Origin: Loktanella fryxellensis
Lineage (GTDB): Bacteria > Pseudomonadota > Alphaproteobacteria > Rhodobacterales > Rhodobacteraceae
DNA length: 64,000 bases
Reading direction: 5' to 3'
NCBI RefSeq assembly: GCF_900110065.1
Contig: NZ_FOCI01000010.1
Span: 1 to 64,000 of the forward strand
Shown here: positions 1 through 9,166 of the stretch, one piece after another
Layout: every line of letters starts with the position of its first letter
Numbering within the stretch: the first letter of the stretch is position 1
Made by a program: the position numbers and the translations under genes
Notes under the pieces: model-generated
What the model saw: only the letters and a program-made list of their open reading frames with translations
Told to the model about the DNA's origin: nothing
The model's database searches: none

Positions 1-32
1 CGCCCGCGCCTGCGCCCCTCATGCCTGCCTCT

Positions 33-1775
33 TTAATGACTGTCACGGGGCACCTCGCGTCCACGGCAGCCCTTGAGGATGCCGAAGTCGGCCCCGGTAT
101 CGGCCCCCTCGACCATGTCCACGAAGAGCTTGGAATAGCCGCTGGCGAACATCGGTGCCGCCGGCTGCCATGCGGCCAGACGGGCGGCCAGTTCGGCGTC
201 ACTGATGTCCAGATGGATGCGCCGGGCGGCCACGTCGAGTTCGATCATGTCGCCGGTGCGCACCACGGCCAGCGGTCCGCCCGCCGCCGCCTCCGGCGCG
301 GTATGCAGCACGACGGTGCCATAGGCGGTGCCGGACATGCGCGCGTCGCTGATGCGGACCATGTCGGTGATCCCGCGGCGCAGCACCTTGGGCGGCAGGC
401 CCATGTTGCCGACCTCGCTCATCCCCGGATAGCCCTTGGGGCCGCAGTTCTTCAGCACCATCACGCAGGTCTCGTCGATGTCGAGGTCCTCGTCCTCGAT
501 CCGCGCCTTGTAGTCGTCGATGTCCTCGAACACGACGGCGCGGCCGCGGTGCGTCATCAGGTGCGGACTGGCGGCGGAGGGTTTGAGCACCGCGCCGTTG
601 GGTGCCAGATTGCCGCGCAGCACGGCGATGCCGCCGGAGGCTGCCAGCGCGCGTTCCACCGGCAGGATCACGTCGTCGTTCCAGTTCTGCGCGCCCGCGA
701 CCTCCGCGCCGATGGTGGTCCCCGACACGGTCAGCGCATCGTCGTGCAGCAGGCCCGCGTCGGACAGGCGTTTCAGCACCACGGGCAGGCCGCCGGCGTA
801 GAAGAACTCCTCCATCAGGTACTTGCCCGACGGCATCAGGTTGACGATCGTCGGCACGTCGCGCCCGCAGCGGTCCCAGTCGTCCAGCGTCAGATCGACG
901 CCGACCCGGCCCGCCAGCGCCAGCAGGTGGATGACCGCGTTCGTGGACCCGCCGATGGCGCCGTTGCAGCGGATCGCGTTCTCGAACGCCTGTTTGGTCA
1001 TGATGTCGGACGGCTTCAGGTCGTCCTTGACCATCTGCACGATGCGACGACCTGTCATCTGCGCCATGACCCGGCGGCGGCTGTCGACGCCCGGGATCGC
1101 GGCGTTGCCGGACAGCGCCATGCCCAGCGCCTCGGCCATGCTGGCCATGGTGCTGGCGGTGCCCATCGTGTTGCAGGTGCCCGACGACCGGCTCATCGCC
1201 TGTTCGGCGGCGAGGAACTCGGCCTTGTCCATCTTGCCCGCCTTGATGTCCTCGCTCATCTGCCACAGCGCCGTGCCAGACCCCATGCGCTCGCCCTTGA
1301 ACCAGCCGTTCAGCATCGGCCCGCCGGTGACGACGATGGACGGGATGTCGGTCGAGGCGGCCCCCATCATCAGGCTGGGTGTGGTCTTGTCGCAGCCGAC
1401 CAGCAGCACGGCACCGTCGATGGGCTGGGCGCGCATCACCTCCTCGACCGCCATGGCGGCAAGGTTGCGGTACATCATCGCGGTGGGGCGGAACGTGTTT
1501 TCGGAGGCGCTGAACACCGGCACCTCGACGGGGAAACCGCCCGCCTCCCACACGCCGGCCTTCACCTTTTCCGCAAGCTCGCGCAGGTGCCCGTTGCAGG
1601 GCGTCAGGTCGGACCAGGTGTTCAGGATGCCGATGACGGGGCGCCCGTCGAACAGATCGTCCGGATAGCCCTGATTCTTCAGCCACCCCCGGTGATAGAT
1701 GTTGTCGCGGCTCGTGCCGCCATACCACTCCTGAGACCGCAAAACACGGGGCCAAACAGCTGGGGTGAACGGCAT
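33..1775 (-). CDS. IlvD/Edd-family sugar-acid dehydratase (L-arabinonate dehydratase-like)
   Basis: This 580-residue protein belongs to the IlvD/Edd family, whose members dehydrate 2,3-dihydroxy acids using an Fe-S cluster and Mg2+. Conserved cysteines are visible in the motifs TPCNGH (about residue 59), VGCDKTTPS (about 128) and SGTCNTMGTAST (about 201), the expected cluster ligands. The length and N-terminal sequence (SQEWYGG, SDLTPCNGHLRELA) look more like the sugar-acid branch (L-arabinonate/D-xylonate type) than biosynthetic IlvD, so a role in pentose or other sugar-acid catabolism is inferred. The start has a perfect AGGAGG about 7 bases upstream. It lies downstream of the DUF1244 and formylglutamate genes on the same strand. 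Biosynthetic dihydroxy-acid dehydratase remains an alternative. Confidence 0.85.
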   Translation of the reverse strand: MPFTPAVWPRVLRSQEWYGGTSRDNIYHRGWLKNQGYPDDLFDGRPVIGILNTWSDLTPCNGHLRELAEKVKAGVWEAGGFPVEVPVFSASENTFRPTAMMYRNLAAMAVEEVMRAQPIDGAVLLVGCDKTTPSLMMGAASTDIPSIVVTGGPMLNGWFKGERMGSGTALWQMSEDIKAGKMDKAEFLAAEQAMSRSSGTCNTMGTASTMASMAEALGMALSGNAAIPGVDSRRRVMAQMTGRRIVQMVKDDLKPSDIMTKQAFENAIRCNGAIGGSTNAVIHLLALAGRVGVDLTLDDWDRCGRDVPTIVNLMPSGKYLMEEFFYAGGLPVVLKRLSDAGLLHDDALTVSGTTIGAEVAGAQNWNDDVILPVERALAASGGIAVLRGNLAPNGAVLKPSAASPHLMTHRGRAVVFEDIDDYKARIEDEDLDIDETCVMVLKNCGPKGYPGMSEVGNMGLPPKVLRRGITDMVRISDARMSGTAYGTVVLHTAPEAAAGGPLAVVRTGDMIELDVAARRIHLDISDAELAARLAAWQPAAPMFASGYSKLFVDMVEGADTGADFGILKGCRGREVPRDSH

Positions 1776-1871
1776 GGTGATCCTCCTCGGATGGACGGCG
1801 ACAGGCAGGGGCCCCGCGACGTGCGATCTATGGCCAGAGGGCCAGACAGGAGCAAGCGGTCGACGCGCCCC

Positions 1872-2162
1872 TCAGTGACTGTCCTTGAAGGCGGCCTGTG
1901 CCGCTGGTGTCGCCTCGGTCTGATGCTGCGACACCCAATCGTCGAAGGCCATGCCGTAGAACGCTTCGCGCCCTTCCGCTTTTGTCATCGGGATGCCGCG
2001 CGCCTCGGCGGCTTCCTGATACCAGCGGGACAGGCAGTTGCGGCAGAAACCGGCCAAGTTCATCAGGTCGATGTTCTGCACATCCGCCCTGTCCTGCATC
2101 AGGTGCTGCTGCAACCTGCGAAAGGCCGCCGCCTCGAGTTCCGTGCGTGTCGCGTCGTCCAT
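1872..2162 (-). CDS. DUF1244 family protein
   Basis: This is a 96-residue soluble protein of the DUF1244 (SMc04008-like) family, which is common in Proteobacteria and has no established function. The family core is visible as AFRRLQQHL near residue 14, the cysteine pair in GFCRNCLSRWY (residues 39-42) and EAFYGMAFDDW near residue 66. It starts 12 bases after the stop of the upstream N-formylglutamate amidohydrolase gene on the same strand, so the two are probably cotranscribed. The CxxC suggests a possible metal site, but this is inference. Confidence 0.85.
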   Translation of the reverse strand: MDDATRTELEAAAFRRLQQHLMQDRADVQNIDLMNLAGFCRNCLSRWYQEAAEARGIPMTKAEGREAFYGMAFDDWVSQHQTEATPAAQAAFKDSH

Positions 2163-2174
2163 CGTGTCACTCCT

Positions 2175-2924
2175 TCAAAGGGCGCTGTCGGCCAGCACCT
2201 GCGCCAGCAGCGGGGCCAGCCGCGCGGCCCACAGCGCCTGTCCTGCCGCGTCCGCGATCAGATCCTGCCGCACCTCGATCAGCAGGTTGGGGCGACCGTG
2301 CTGCAGGGCATGACGGTCGATGCTGTCGCCGGGCAGGTGCCCAGAATAGGGCTGGTTGTCGCCGGTCGTCCACCCCTGCGCCCGCGCCAGCGCAATGAAG
2401 GGTCGCGCCAAGCGGTCGTCGGCGGCATAGAGGACCGCCACGTCCCACGGACGGGGGGCGCGTCCCCGCAGTTGCGGGGTAAAGCTGTGGACGGCGCAGA
2501 TCGCCGTATCGTCGCGCCGCGCCGCCATCCGGGCCACCGCGTCGTGATAGGGCCGGTGCAGGCGGTCCAGTCGCCGTGTCAGGTCGGCGGCATCGGCGCG
2601 GGCATTGGCGGGAATGACCGTGCCGTCATAGAGCTTCATCAGCAGCGTCGGGTCCTGTTCGCCGCGATTCGGATCGATCACCAGCCGCGAGAAGCGCGAG
2701 GCGACGACGGTGGCGCCCAGCGCCGCACCCAGCCCGAGTGCCACGCCCTCTGCCCCGATGTCATGGGCGATGTGGCGCTGCATCTCTGCCGCAGGCAGGC
2801 CCAGATCGCCGCCGTTCACCCAGTCCGGCACGATGTTGGTCGCGTGATCGCAGGTGATCAGCCAGCGTGACGGGCGCGGTGTGTCGATGATTTGATAGGC
2901 GTTTTCTGGCATGCGATCCGTCAT
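2175..2924 (-). CDS. N-formylglutamate amidohydrolase
   Basis: This enzyme family hydrolyses N-formyl-glutamate (the HutG route of histidine degradation) or related N-formyl amino acids. The family signature is present: an N-terminal LITCDHATN, then SRLVIDPNRGEQDPTLL and a C-terminal LLIEVRQDLI. The frame can be extended to an ATG at 2948, but the internal ATG at 2924 (MTDRMPEN, 249 residues) has a GGTGA-type site about 8 bases upstream and fits the family better. No other hut genes are in the window, so a general role in removing formylated amino acids is equally possible. Its promoter shares the short divergent gap with pyk. Confidence 0.85.
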   Translation of the reverse strand: MTDRMPENAYQIIDTPRPSRWLITCDHATNIVPDWVNGGDLGLPAAEMQRHIAHDIGAEGVALGLGAALGATVVASRFSRLVIDPNRGEQDPTLLMKLYDGTVIPANARADAADLTRRLDRLHRPYHDAVARMAARRDDTAICAVHSFTPQLRGRAPRPWDVAVLYAADDRLARPFIALARAQGWTTGDNQPYSGHLPGDSIDRHALQHGRPNLLIEVRQDLIADAAGQALWAARLAPLLAQVLADSAL

Positions 2925-2990
2925 TCTGTCGTCACCGCATTTAGGCATGTTGTGACGCGAAGTGAATTGCGCAATAAGGCTGCGACGGCG

Positions 2991-3006
2991 ACGTTACCGC
3001 TAACAT
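2991..3006. promoter_or_regulatory. candidate LacI-type operator upstream of pyk
   Basis: The imperfect dyad ACGTTACCGCTAACAT lies 36 bases before the pyk start, in the pyk/N-formylglutamate amidohydrolase divergent gap. It resembles the GTTACCGGTAAC-type operators bound by GntR/LacI-family sugar regulators such as E. coli GntR. One site with mismatches is weak evidence, so the assignment is inference. Confidence 0.3.
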
Positions 3007-3041
3007 CGCGTGTCCAAAGCTGAAACAGGGACCCTTTTCCG

Positions 3042-4487
<1,446 letters not shown>

Positions 4488-4520
4488 TCTGACCCTCATC
4501 ACCGATGGCGAGGCGCCCAC

Positions 4521-4745
4521 ATGGATACGGATCTGATCTTTGTCGTGGGCGTCTTCATCGCGGTGCTGGCGGTGCCCGCGATCATCAGTGCCTTCATGGA
4601 TGGTCGCGTCCCGCGCGCGCCTGCGCTGACGGTGGTCATCGCCGCGCTGATGATCGGCTATGCGGTGCGGGAACGTCCCATGACCTATACGGTCGAGGGC
4701 ATTCCCGATGCGGTCCTGCGGGTCATCGCGACCTACATCCGCTGA
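4521..4745 (+). CDS. small predicted membrane protein
   Basis: This 74-residue protein has two hydrophobic segments, roughly residues 5-25 ([18 protein letters not shown]) and 36-50 ([15 protein letters not shown]), so it is probably a two-span inner-membrane protein. It starts 33 bases after pyk and reads in the same direction. I recognise no named family; proteins of this size and place after pyk are common in this bacterial group. The function is unknown. Confidence 0.7.
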   Translation: MDTDLIFVVGVFIAVLAVPAIISAFMDGRVPRAPALTVVIAALMIGYAVRERPMTYTVEGIPDAVLRVIATYIR

Positions 4746-4855
4746 CCGCTTGTCTTTCCCACGGGCTGCGCCTATACGGCGCGCTCAACCCCCGCGCGTC
4801 CGGCCGAGATGGCATGCCGAGTCGCGCGTTTACCGCTACCCCAGAGGAGACGGAA

Positions 4856-5056
4856 ATGCCGAAGATGAAGACGAAATCGAGCTGCAAAAAGCGGTTCTCC
4901 ATGACGGCCTCCGGCCGGATCAAGGCAGGCCAGGCCGGCAAGCGGCACGGCATGATCAAGCGTACGACCAAGTTCATCCGCGATGCGCGTGGCACGACTT
5001 TGCTGTCAAAGGCTGATGAGAAGATCATCAAGCCGATGATGCCCTACGCTCGTTAA
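4856..5056 (+). CDS. rpmI: 50S ribosomal protein L35
   Basis: L35 is a small basic protein of the large ribosomal subunit. The 66-residue sequence begins [14 protein letters not shown] and contains the conserved [10 protein letters not shown] and the C-terminal [14 protein letters not shown]. The start is at the ATG preceded by AGGAGACGGAA; a longer open frame upstream of it is not real. It is followed 12 bases later by rplT, the usual operon partner. infC, often the first gene of this operon, is not upstream here. Confidence 0.97.
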   Translation: MPKMKTKSSCKKRFSMTASGRIKAGQAGKRHGMIKRTTKFIRDARGTTLLSKADEKIIKPMMPYAR

Positions 5057-5068
5057 GGAGAATACGAC

Positions 5069-5431
5069 ATGCGCGTTAAAGGTGGTACCGTCACTCACCG
5101 TCGGCACAAGAAGGTTCTTGATGCCGCAAAAGGTTACTTCGACCGTCGCTCCAAGACGTTCAAGGTTGCCAAGCAGGCCGTCGACAAGGCCAACCAGTAT
5201 GCGACCCGCGACCGGCACGTCCGTCGCCGGAACTTCCGCAGCCTGTGGATCCAGCGGATCAACGCCGGTGTGCGTTCCGTCGACGAGGCGATGACCTATT
5301 CCCGTTTCATCAACGGTCTGGCGCTGGCCGGGATCGAGGTGGACCGCAAGGTTCTGGCCGATCTGGCCGTGCACGAGCCCGACGCATTCGCGGCGATCGT
5401 GAACAAGGCGAAGGCCGCCCTGCCGGCCTGA
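5069..5431 (+). CDS. rplT: 50S ribosomal protein L20
   Basis: L20 binds 23S rRNA early in assembly of the large subunit. The 120-residue sequence has the expected N-terminal [15 protein letters not shown], the basic helix with [16 protein letters not shown] and the region [14 protein letters not shown]. It has a TAAGGAG site and is cotranscribed with rpmI. A strong hairpin and T run follow the stop codon. Confidence 0.97.
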   Translation: MRVKGGTVTHRRHKKVLDAAKGYFDRRSKTFKVAKQAVDKANQYATRDRHVRRRNFRSLWIQRINAGVRSVDEAMTYSRFINGLALAGIEVDRKVLADLAVHEPDAFAAIVNKAKAALPA

Positions 5432-5456
5432 ACCTGATGCATCGCAGCACTGAAAG

Positions 5457-5483
5457 AGCCGCTCCGAAAGGGGCGGCTTTTTT
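5457..5483 (+). terminator. rho-independent terminator of rpmI-rplT
   Basis: A 9-bp stem (AGCCGCTCC paired with GGGGCGGCT, one G-T wobble) closed by a GAAA tetraloop is followed directly by a run of six Ts. It lies 25 bases after the rplT stop codon. Confidence 0.9.
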
Positions 5484-5751
5484 CATGGGTGATTCGAAAC
5501 TTTTCATCCAGATTTATGAGGTGTGCGGAAGATCAAGTGGAGAATTGACACCTAGGATGGGAAACGAGCGGGTTTCCATACTTTTTCCAAACCGGAAACA
5601 GTAACTAACCCACTTGTATTGCGATGTTTTCAACTCCGGCGGCAAGTCCGCGGCAATGCGCGTCAAAGTTGTCTGTAGACTCGTCGGCTCGCCTGTGTAG
5701 CAGACTGAAAATGCGCCCGTGTATTGGGTCGCATTTAAACAGGAGCTGGTT
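5484..5751 (+). other. intergenic region before the Hint gene, with GGAAAC/GTTTCC half-sites
   Basis: No gene is supported in this stretch between the rplT terminator and the Hint_2 start. It contains four related half-sites within 40 bases: GGAAAC at 5560, GTTTCC at 5572, TTTTCC at 5583 and GGAAAC at 5594, arranged as two inverted pairs. It is visibly more AT-rich than the flanking genes and presumably holds the promoter of the downstream gene. A ribosome site AGGAG lies just before 5752. Confidence 0.45.
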
Positions 5752-6807
5752 ATGGCAAACTATGAGCTGTCGGTGCGTCCCTATGATGGAACGTTTGCGT
5801 CGTTGAACCTCGGGGGGTTGATCAACCAGAGTGTGCTGAACGGGATCAGGCCGTCGACGGGTGCTACAATCACCGACGACGACGGCATCCTCGGACCCGA
5901 CGGCACGGCGACGTTTCGGCTTAACGATACCGACCCCCCGGAAGCGGTGACCTATATCGGGTCAGGCACCGTGTCGCTGGTCGGTGCGCTCGGGATCAGA
6001 CTGTTTCCGCGCGACATCACCATCTTTCAGGCGGGGGACCAGATTTATTTCTATCTGCCGGAAGGCTTGCCGCCCCTGTCGACCGTCACCCTGTCGATCG
6101 AAATCGATCCGGACCGCACGCTGACGCTGCCGGGACTCGTGCCGTGTTTCGCGGGCGGCACGCGAATCCTGACCCGGCGCGGCAATATCCGGGTCGAGGA
6201 TGTGCAGCCGGGCGATGCGGTCATCGACACGTCAGGTGCATCGCACGACGTGGTGTGGACCGGCAGCCGGCACATCAATCTGCACACGCTGTGCGAAGAC
6301 AACTATCGCAAGCTGGTGCCGGTGCGGATCAGGGCCTCTCTGTTGCCGGACCATACGGCGGCGGACGATCTGGTCGTCTCGCAGCAGCACCGCATCTGCA
6401 TCGCGCATCCGCTGACCGAAATGCTCTTCGGCATCGGGCCGTGCTTCGTTCCGGCCGTCGCGCTGATCGGCAAGCTGGCGGAACTGGCCACGGACATGAC
6501 CGAGGTGACCTATCACCACATCATGTGCGCCAACCACGTTACCTTGCGCGCGAACGGGATACCGGCAGAAAGCCTGTTTCTGGGCGATATGCTGCGCGAC
6601 GGCCTGCGTCCGGCGTTGCAGGACGAGCTGCGGCTGGTCTTTCCGCAGTTCGACAAGCTGGCCGGGGATCGGCGGCACGTCACGGCGCTGCCGACCCTCA
6701 AGACCTATGAGGCTGATCTGCTGGCCCGCATGGTCGCGCGATCCAGACGGCGCACCATCGCGCCCGCGGCCGGGTCCCGGCCCGCCTTGACGCCGGCCTT
6801 CGACTGA
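5752..6807 (+). CDS. Hint_2 (hedgehog/intein-type) domain protein
   Basis: This 351-residue protein has a C-terminal Hint_2 domain, related to the self-processing hedgehog and intein fold. The domain begins near residue 132 with PCFAGGTRILTRRG, where the Cys is the expected nucleophile, continues through IRVEDVQPGDAVI and VSQQHRICI, and ends with TYHHIMCANHVTLRANG. The N-terminal 130 residues are a beta-rich region of no recognised family. The start at 5752 is chosen because AGGAG precedes it; the frame reaches back to 5719. Such proteins are abundant in Roseobacter-group genomes, often as secreted or surface proteins; no signal peptide is evident. Function is unknown, and autocleavage is inferred only from the motif. 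Confidence 0.85.
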   Translation: MANYELSVRPYDGTFASLNLGGLINQSVLNGIRPSTGATITDDDGILGPDGTATFRLNDTDPPEAVTYIGSGTVSLVGALGIRLFPRDITIFQAGDQIYFYLPEGLPPLSTVTLSIEIDPDRTLTLPGLVPCFAGGTRILTRRGNIRVEDVQPGDAVIDTSGASHDVVWTGSRHINLHTLCEDNYRKLVPVRIRASLLPDHTAADDLVVSQQHRICIAHPLTEMLFGIGPCFVPAVALIGKLAELATDMTEVTYHHIMCANHVTLRANGIPAESLFLGDMLRDGLRPALQDELRLVFPQFDKLAGDRRHVTALPTLKTYEADLLARMVARSRRRTIAPAAGSRPALTPAFD

Positions 6808-6813
6808 AGCCGG

Positions 6814-6850
6814 GCGGGGGGTGATGGGCGGTCCCGCCGGCACCCCCCGC
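6814..6850. terminator. inverted repeat between the Hint gene and pheS
   Basis: An exact 10-bp inverted repeat (GCGGGGGGTG with CACCCCCCGC) encloses a second small stem (GGCG/CGCC). It starts 7 bases after the Hint stop. There is no T run, so it may be a terminator or a leader structure for pheS. I found no phenylalanine-rich leader peptide near it. Confidence 0.5.
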
Positions 6851-6903
6851 TTGCGCCCAAGGGCGTCAGGCGCTAGCACCGTCGCGACCACGAGGGGACC
6901 GCG

Positions 6904-7977
6904 ATGGACGATCTGAAGTCGAAATACCTGGGCCTGATTTCCGGTGCCTCCGACGAGGCGACGCTGGAGGATCTGCGCGTGCAGGCCCTTGGCAAGAAGG
7001 GCGAGATCAGCGCGCAGATGCGCGAGCTCGGCCGCATGTCGCCGGAAGAGCGTCAGACGGCGGGCCCCGCCCTGAACGCGCTGAAGGACGAGATCAACTC
7101 GGCGCTGATCGCCAAGAAGACGGCGCTTGGCGACGCGGCACTGGACGAGCGGTTGCGTAGCGAATGGCTGGACGTGACCCTGCCGGGGCGCACCCGCCGT
7201 CAGGGCACCATCCACCCGATCAGCCAGGTGACGGAAGAGGTCAGCGCGATCTTTGCCGACATGGGGTTCAGCGTCGCCGAAGGACCGCAGGTCGAAAGCG
7301 ACTGGTACAACTTCGACGCCCTGAACATCCCCGGCCACCACCCGGCGCGGGCCGAGATGGACACCTTCTACATGGCGCGGGCCGCTGGCGACGACCGCCC
7401 GCCCGCCGTGCTGCGCACCCACACCAGCCCCGTGCAGATCCGCAGCATGGAGGCGCAGGGTGCACCGATCCGCGTGATCTGTCCGGGCCGCGTCTATCGC
7501 GCCGACTACGATCAGACCCATACGCCGATGTTCCACCAGATCGAAGGCCTCGCCATCGACAAGGCGATCAGCATGGCGAACCTGAAATGGGTGCTGGAAG
7601 AGTTCGTGAAGAGCTATTTCGAGGTCGATACCGTCGACATCCGCTTCCGCGCCTCGCACTTTCCGTTCACCGAGCCGTCGGCCGAGGTCGATATCCGCTG
7701 TTCCTGGGAAGGCGGCACGCTGAAGGTCGGTGAAGGCGACGACTGGCTGGAAATCCTCGGCTCCGGCATGGTCCACCCAAAGGTGCTGCAGGCCGCAAGG
7801 ATCGACCCGACCCAGTGGCAGGGGTTCGCCTTCGGCATGGGCATCGACCGCATCGCGATGCTGAAATACGGCATCCCCGACCTGCGCGCCTTCTTCGACA
7901 GCGACCTGCGCTGGCTGCGCCACTACGGCTTTGCCGCACTGGACGTGCCGACGCTGCATGCGGGCCTCAGCCGATGA
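6904..7977 (+). CDS. pheS: phenylalanyl-tRNA synthetase alpha subunit
   Basis: This is the catalytic subunit of the heterotetrameric PheRS that charges tRNA-Phe. The 357-residue protein has the N-terminal coiled-coil ([18 protein letters not shown]), the class II motif 2 region [20 protein letters not shown] and motif 3 [18 protein letters not shown]. Length is normal. The beta subunit gene pheT, usually the next gene, is absent; instead the stop codon overlaps the start of an ASCH-domain gene by four bases (ATGA). The next gene after that is on the other strand, so pheT must be elsewhere. Confidence 0.97.
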   Translation: MDDLKSKYLGLISGASDEATLEDLRVQALGKKGEISAQMRELGRMSPEERQTAGPALNALKDEINSALIAKKTALGDAALDERLRSEWLDVTLPGRTRRQGTIHPISQVTEEVSAIFADMGFSVAEGPQVESDWYNFDALNIPGHHPARAEMDTFYMARAAGDDRPPAVLRTHTSPVQIRSMEAQGAPIRVICPGRVYRADYDQTHTPMFHQIEGLAIDKAISMANLKWVLEEFVKSYFEVDTVDIRFRASHFPFTEPSAEVDIRCSWEGGTLKVGEGDDWLEILGSGMVHPKVLQAARIDPTQWQGFAFGMGIDRIAMLKYGIPDLRAFFDSDLRWLRHYGFAALDVPTLHAGLSR

Positions 7978-8423
7978 GCGATCCAAAGGACGACGACTAC
8001 GACGCGATCGTGGACCTCAACGACCTGTATCCGGGTGCTGGCACCTTTCGCTTTGGCACGACCAAGGCGGAGTGTCAGGCGCAGATCGAACTGGTGCGCA
8101 AGGGACTTAAATCCGCCAACTGCGCCCCTTACCGCGAGTTGAAGGACGATCCTGACGCCATGCCCGTGGTCGGGCGCTGCGACATCGCGGCCAACTGGGG
8201 CGGCTCGCCCGCCCTTGTCGTGCGCACGGTGCGGGTGGAACACATCCGCTTCTGCGACGTGACCGAAGAGATGGCCGAGGCCGAAAGCAGCACCTACACG
8301 CTGCAGGGCTGGCAGACCTCGAAGGAAGCGTTCTTCAAGCGCAACGGCGGCTGGTCGCACGACATGCCGCTGGTGTTCGAGTTCTTCGAGCTGGTCGAGG
8401 ATCTGGATGGCAGAAGCCTCTAG
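7974..8423 (+). CDS. ASCH-domain protein
   Basis: This 149-residue protein resembles the ASCH (ASC-1 homology) family, beta-barrel domains proposed to bind RNA. The sequence [13 protein letters not shown], the hydrophobic strand [17 protein letters not shown] and [11 protein letters not shown] fit the family. Its ATG overlaps the pheS stop (ATGA), indicating translational coupling. Coupling to a tRNA synthetase subunit fits an RNA-related role, but this is inference. Confidence 0.7.
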   Translation: MSDPKDDDYDAIVDLNDLYPGAGTFRFGTTKAECQAQIELVRKGLKSANCAPYRELKDDPDAMPVVGRCDIAANWGGSPALVVRTVRVEHIRFCDVTEEMAEAESSTYTLQGWQTSKEAFFKRNGGWSHDMPLVFEFFELVEDLDGRSL

Positions 8424-8426
8424 TCG

Positions 8427-9077
8427 CTACTGCGCGAGGATGTTCACGTCGAACCCGCCCGCGCTGACCGTCAGGCGGGCGAACGCGCCGCCCCGGTATT
8501 CCGCCTGCATCGCCAGAGACTTGAAGTTGAAGGGCGACAGGTGCCCTTTTCCAAGCACCACGCGATAGGAAATGTCGCAGGTCACGGTGCCGCCCGCATC
8601 GGCCATCGCGGTCGTCGCAATCTGCGCCACGCGGCGTCCGTCATAGAGCGCCATGGGATTGGGGCAGGTCGTCCCGTTCGCAAGCTGGCCGAACACCTCT
8701 GGCGGGGTAAGGGTGCCAGCCGGCACTGCGGTGGCCACCGACAGGTCGGTCATGTCGTCCGCAGGCATCACCGTCACGGTGGTCACGGTGCCGCCTGTTC
8801 GCGCATAGGCGATGTCGCGGGTCTTGGATCCCCGGTTGGCCCCCTGATAGCCGACCGTGTCGCCGCTGGCGGTCGCTGCCGCCTGAAACGTGCCGTCGGC
8901 CACGCCCAGCGGGGTGTTGTCCAGCGTGGACAGCAGGCTTGCGTTCGCACCCGACCCGGCAAAGGCGAGCGTGCCGATCTGCCGGTCGCCCAGCGTCAGG
9001 GCAAAGCTGCGGTCCTGTGCCTGTGCTGCGTTTGTCAGCAAGGTCAGGGCGATCGTCAAGGGCAGGCGGGTCATCAT
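8427..9077 (-). CDS. secreted protein of unknown function
   Basis: This 216-residue protein starts with a clear signal peptide (about residues 1-21, ending TNAAQAQ) and continues as a soluble, Thr/Ala/Gly-rich domain with two cysteines (TTCPNP and VTCDISY) that could form a disulfide. It is probably periplasmic. No family is recognised with confidence; the overall layout recalls DUF3108-like periplasmic proteins. It converges on the ASCH gene with only three bases between the stop codons. Confidence 0.7.
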   Translation of the reverse strand: MMTRLPLTIALTLLTNAAQAQDRSFALTLGDRQIGTLAFAGSGANASLLSTLDNTPLGVADGTFQAAATASGDTVGYQGANRGSKTRDIAYARTGGTVTTVTVMPADDMTDLSVATAVPAGTLTPPEVFGQLANGTTCPNPMALYDGRRVAQIATTAMADAGGTVTCDISYRVVLGKGHLSPFNFKSLAMQAEYRGGAFARLTVSAGGFDVNILAQ

Positions 9078-9166
9078 GGGGCCATCCAACGGCAAAGGGT
9101 TGCCACCTCCTACGCGTAGTCGTGGCGTTAGGCGATGACGGAGTGCGAGGCATCGGCTGTCATCCG

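Noticed and set aside
21-2870. 949-codon plus-strand open frame over the dehydratase and amidohydrolase genes
   Set aside because: It is opposite three well-supported genes, has His/Arg/Ala-rich low-information composition and no family match. It is an artefact of high GC.
6232-7986. 584-codon minus-strand frame opposite the Hint gene and pheS
   Set aside because: It is antisense to pheS and composed of the low-complexity residues expected from the reverse of GC-rich codons.
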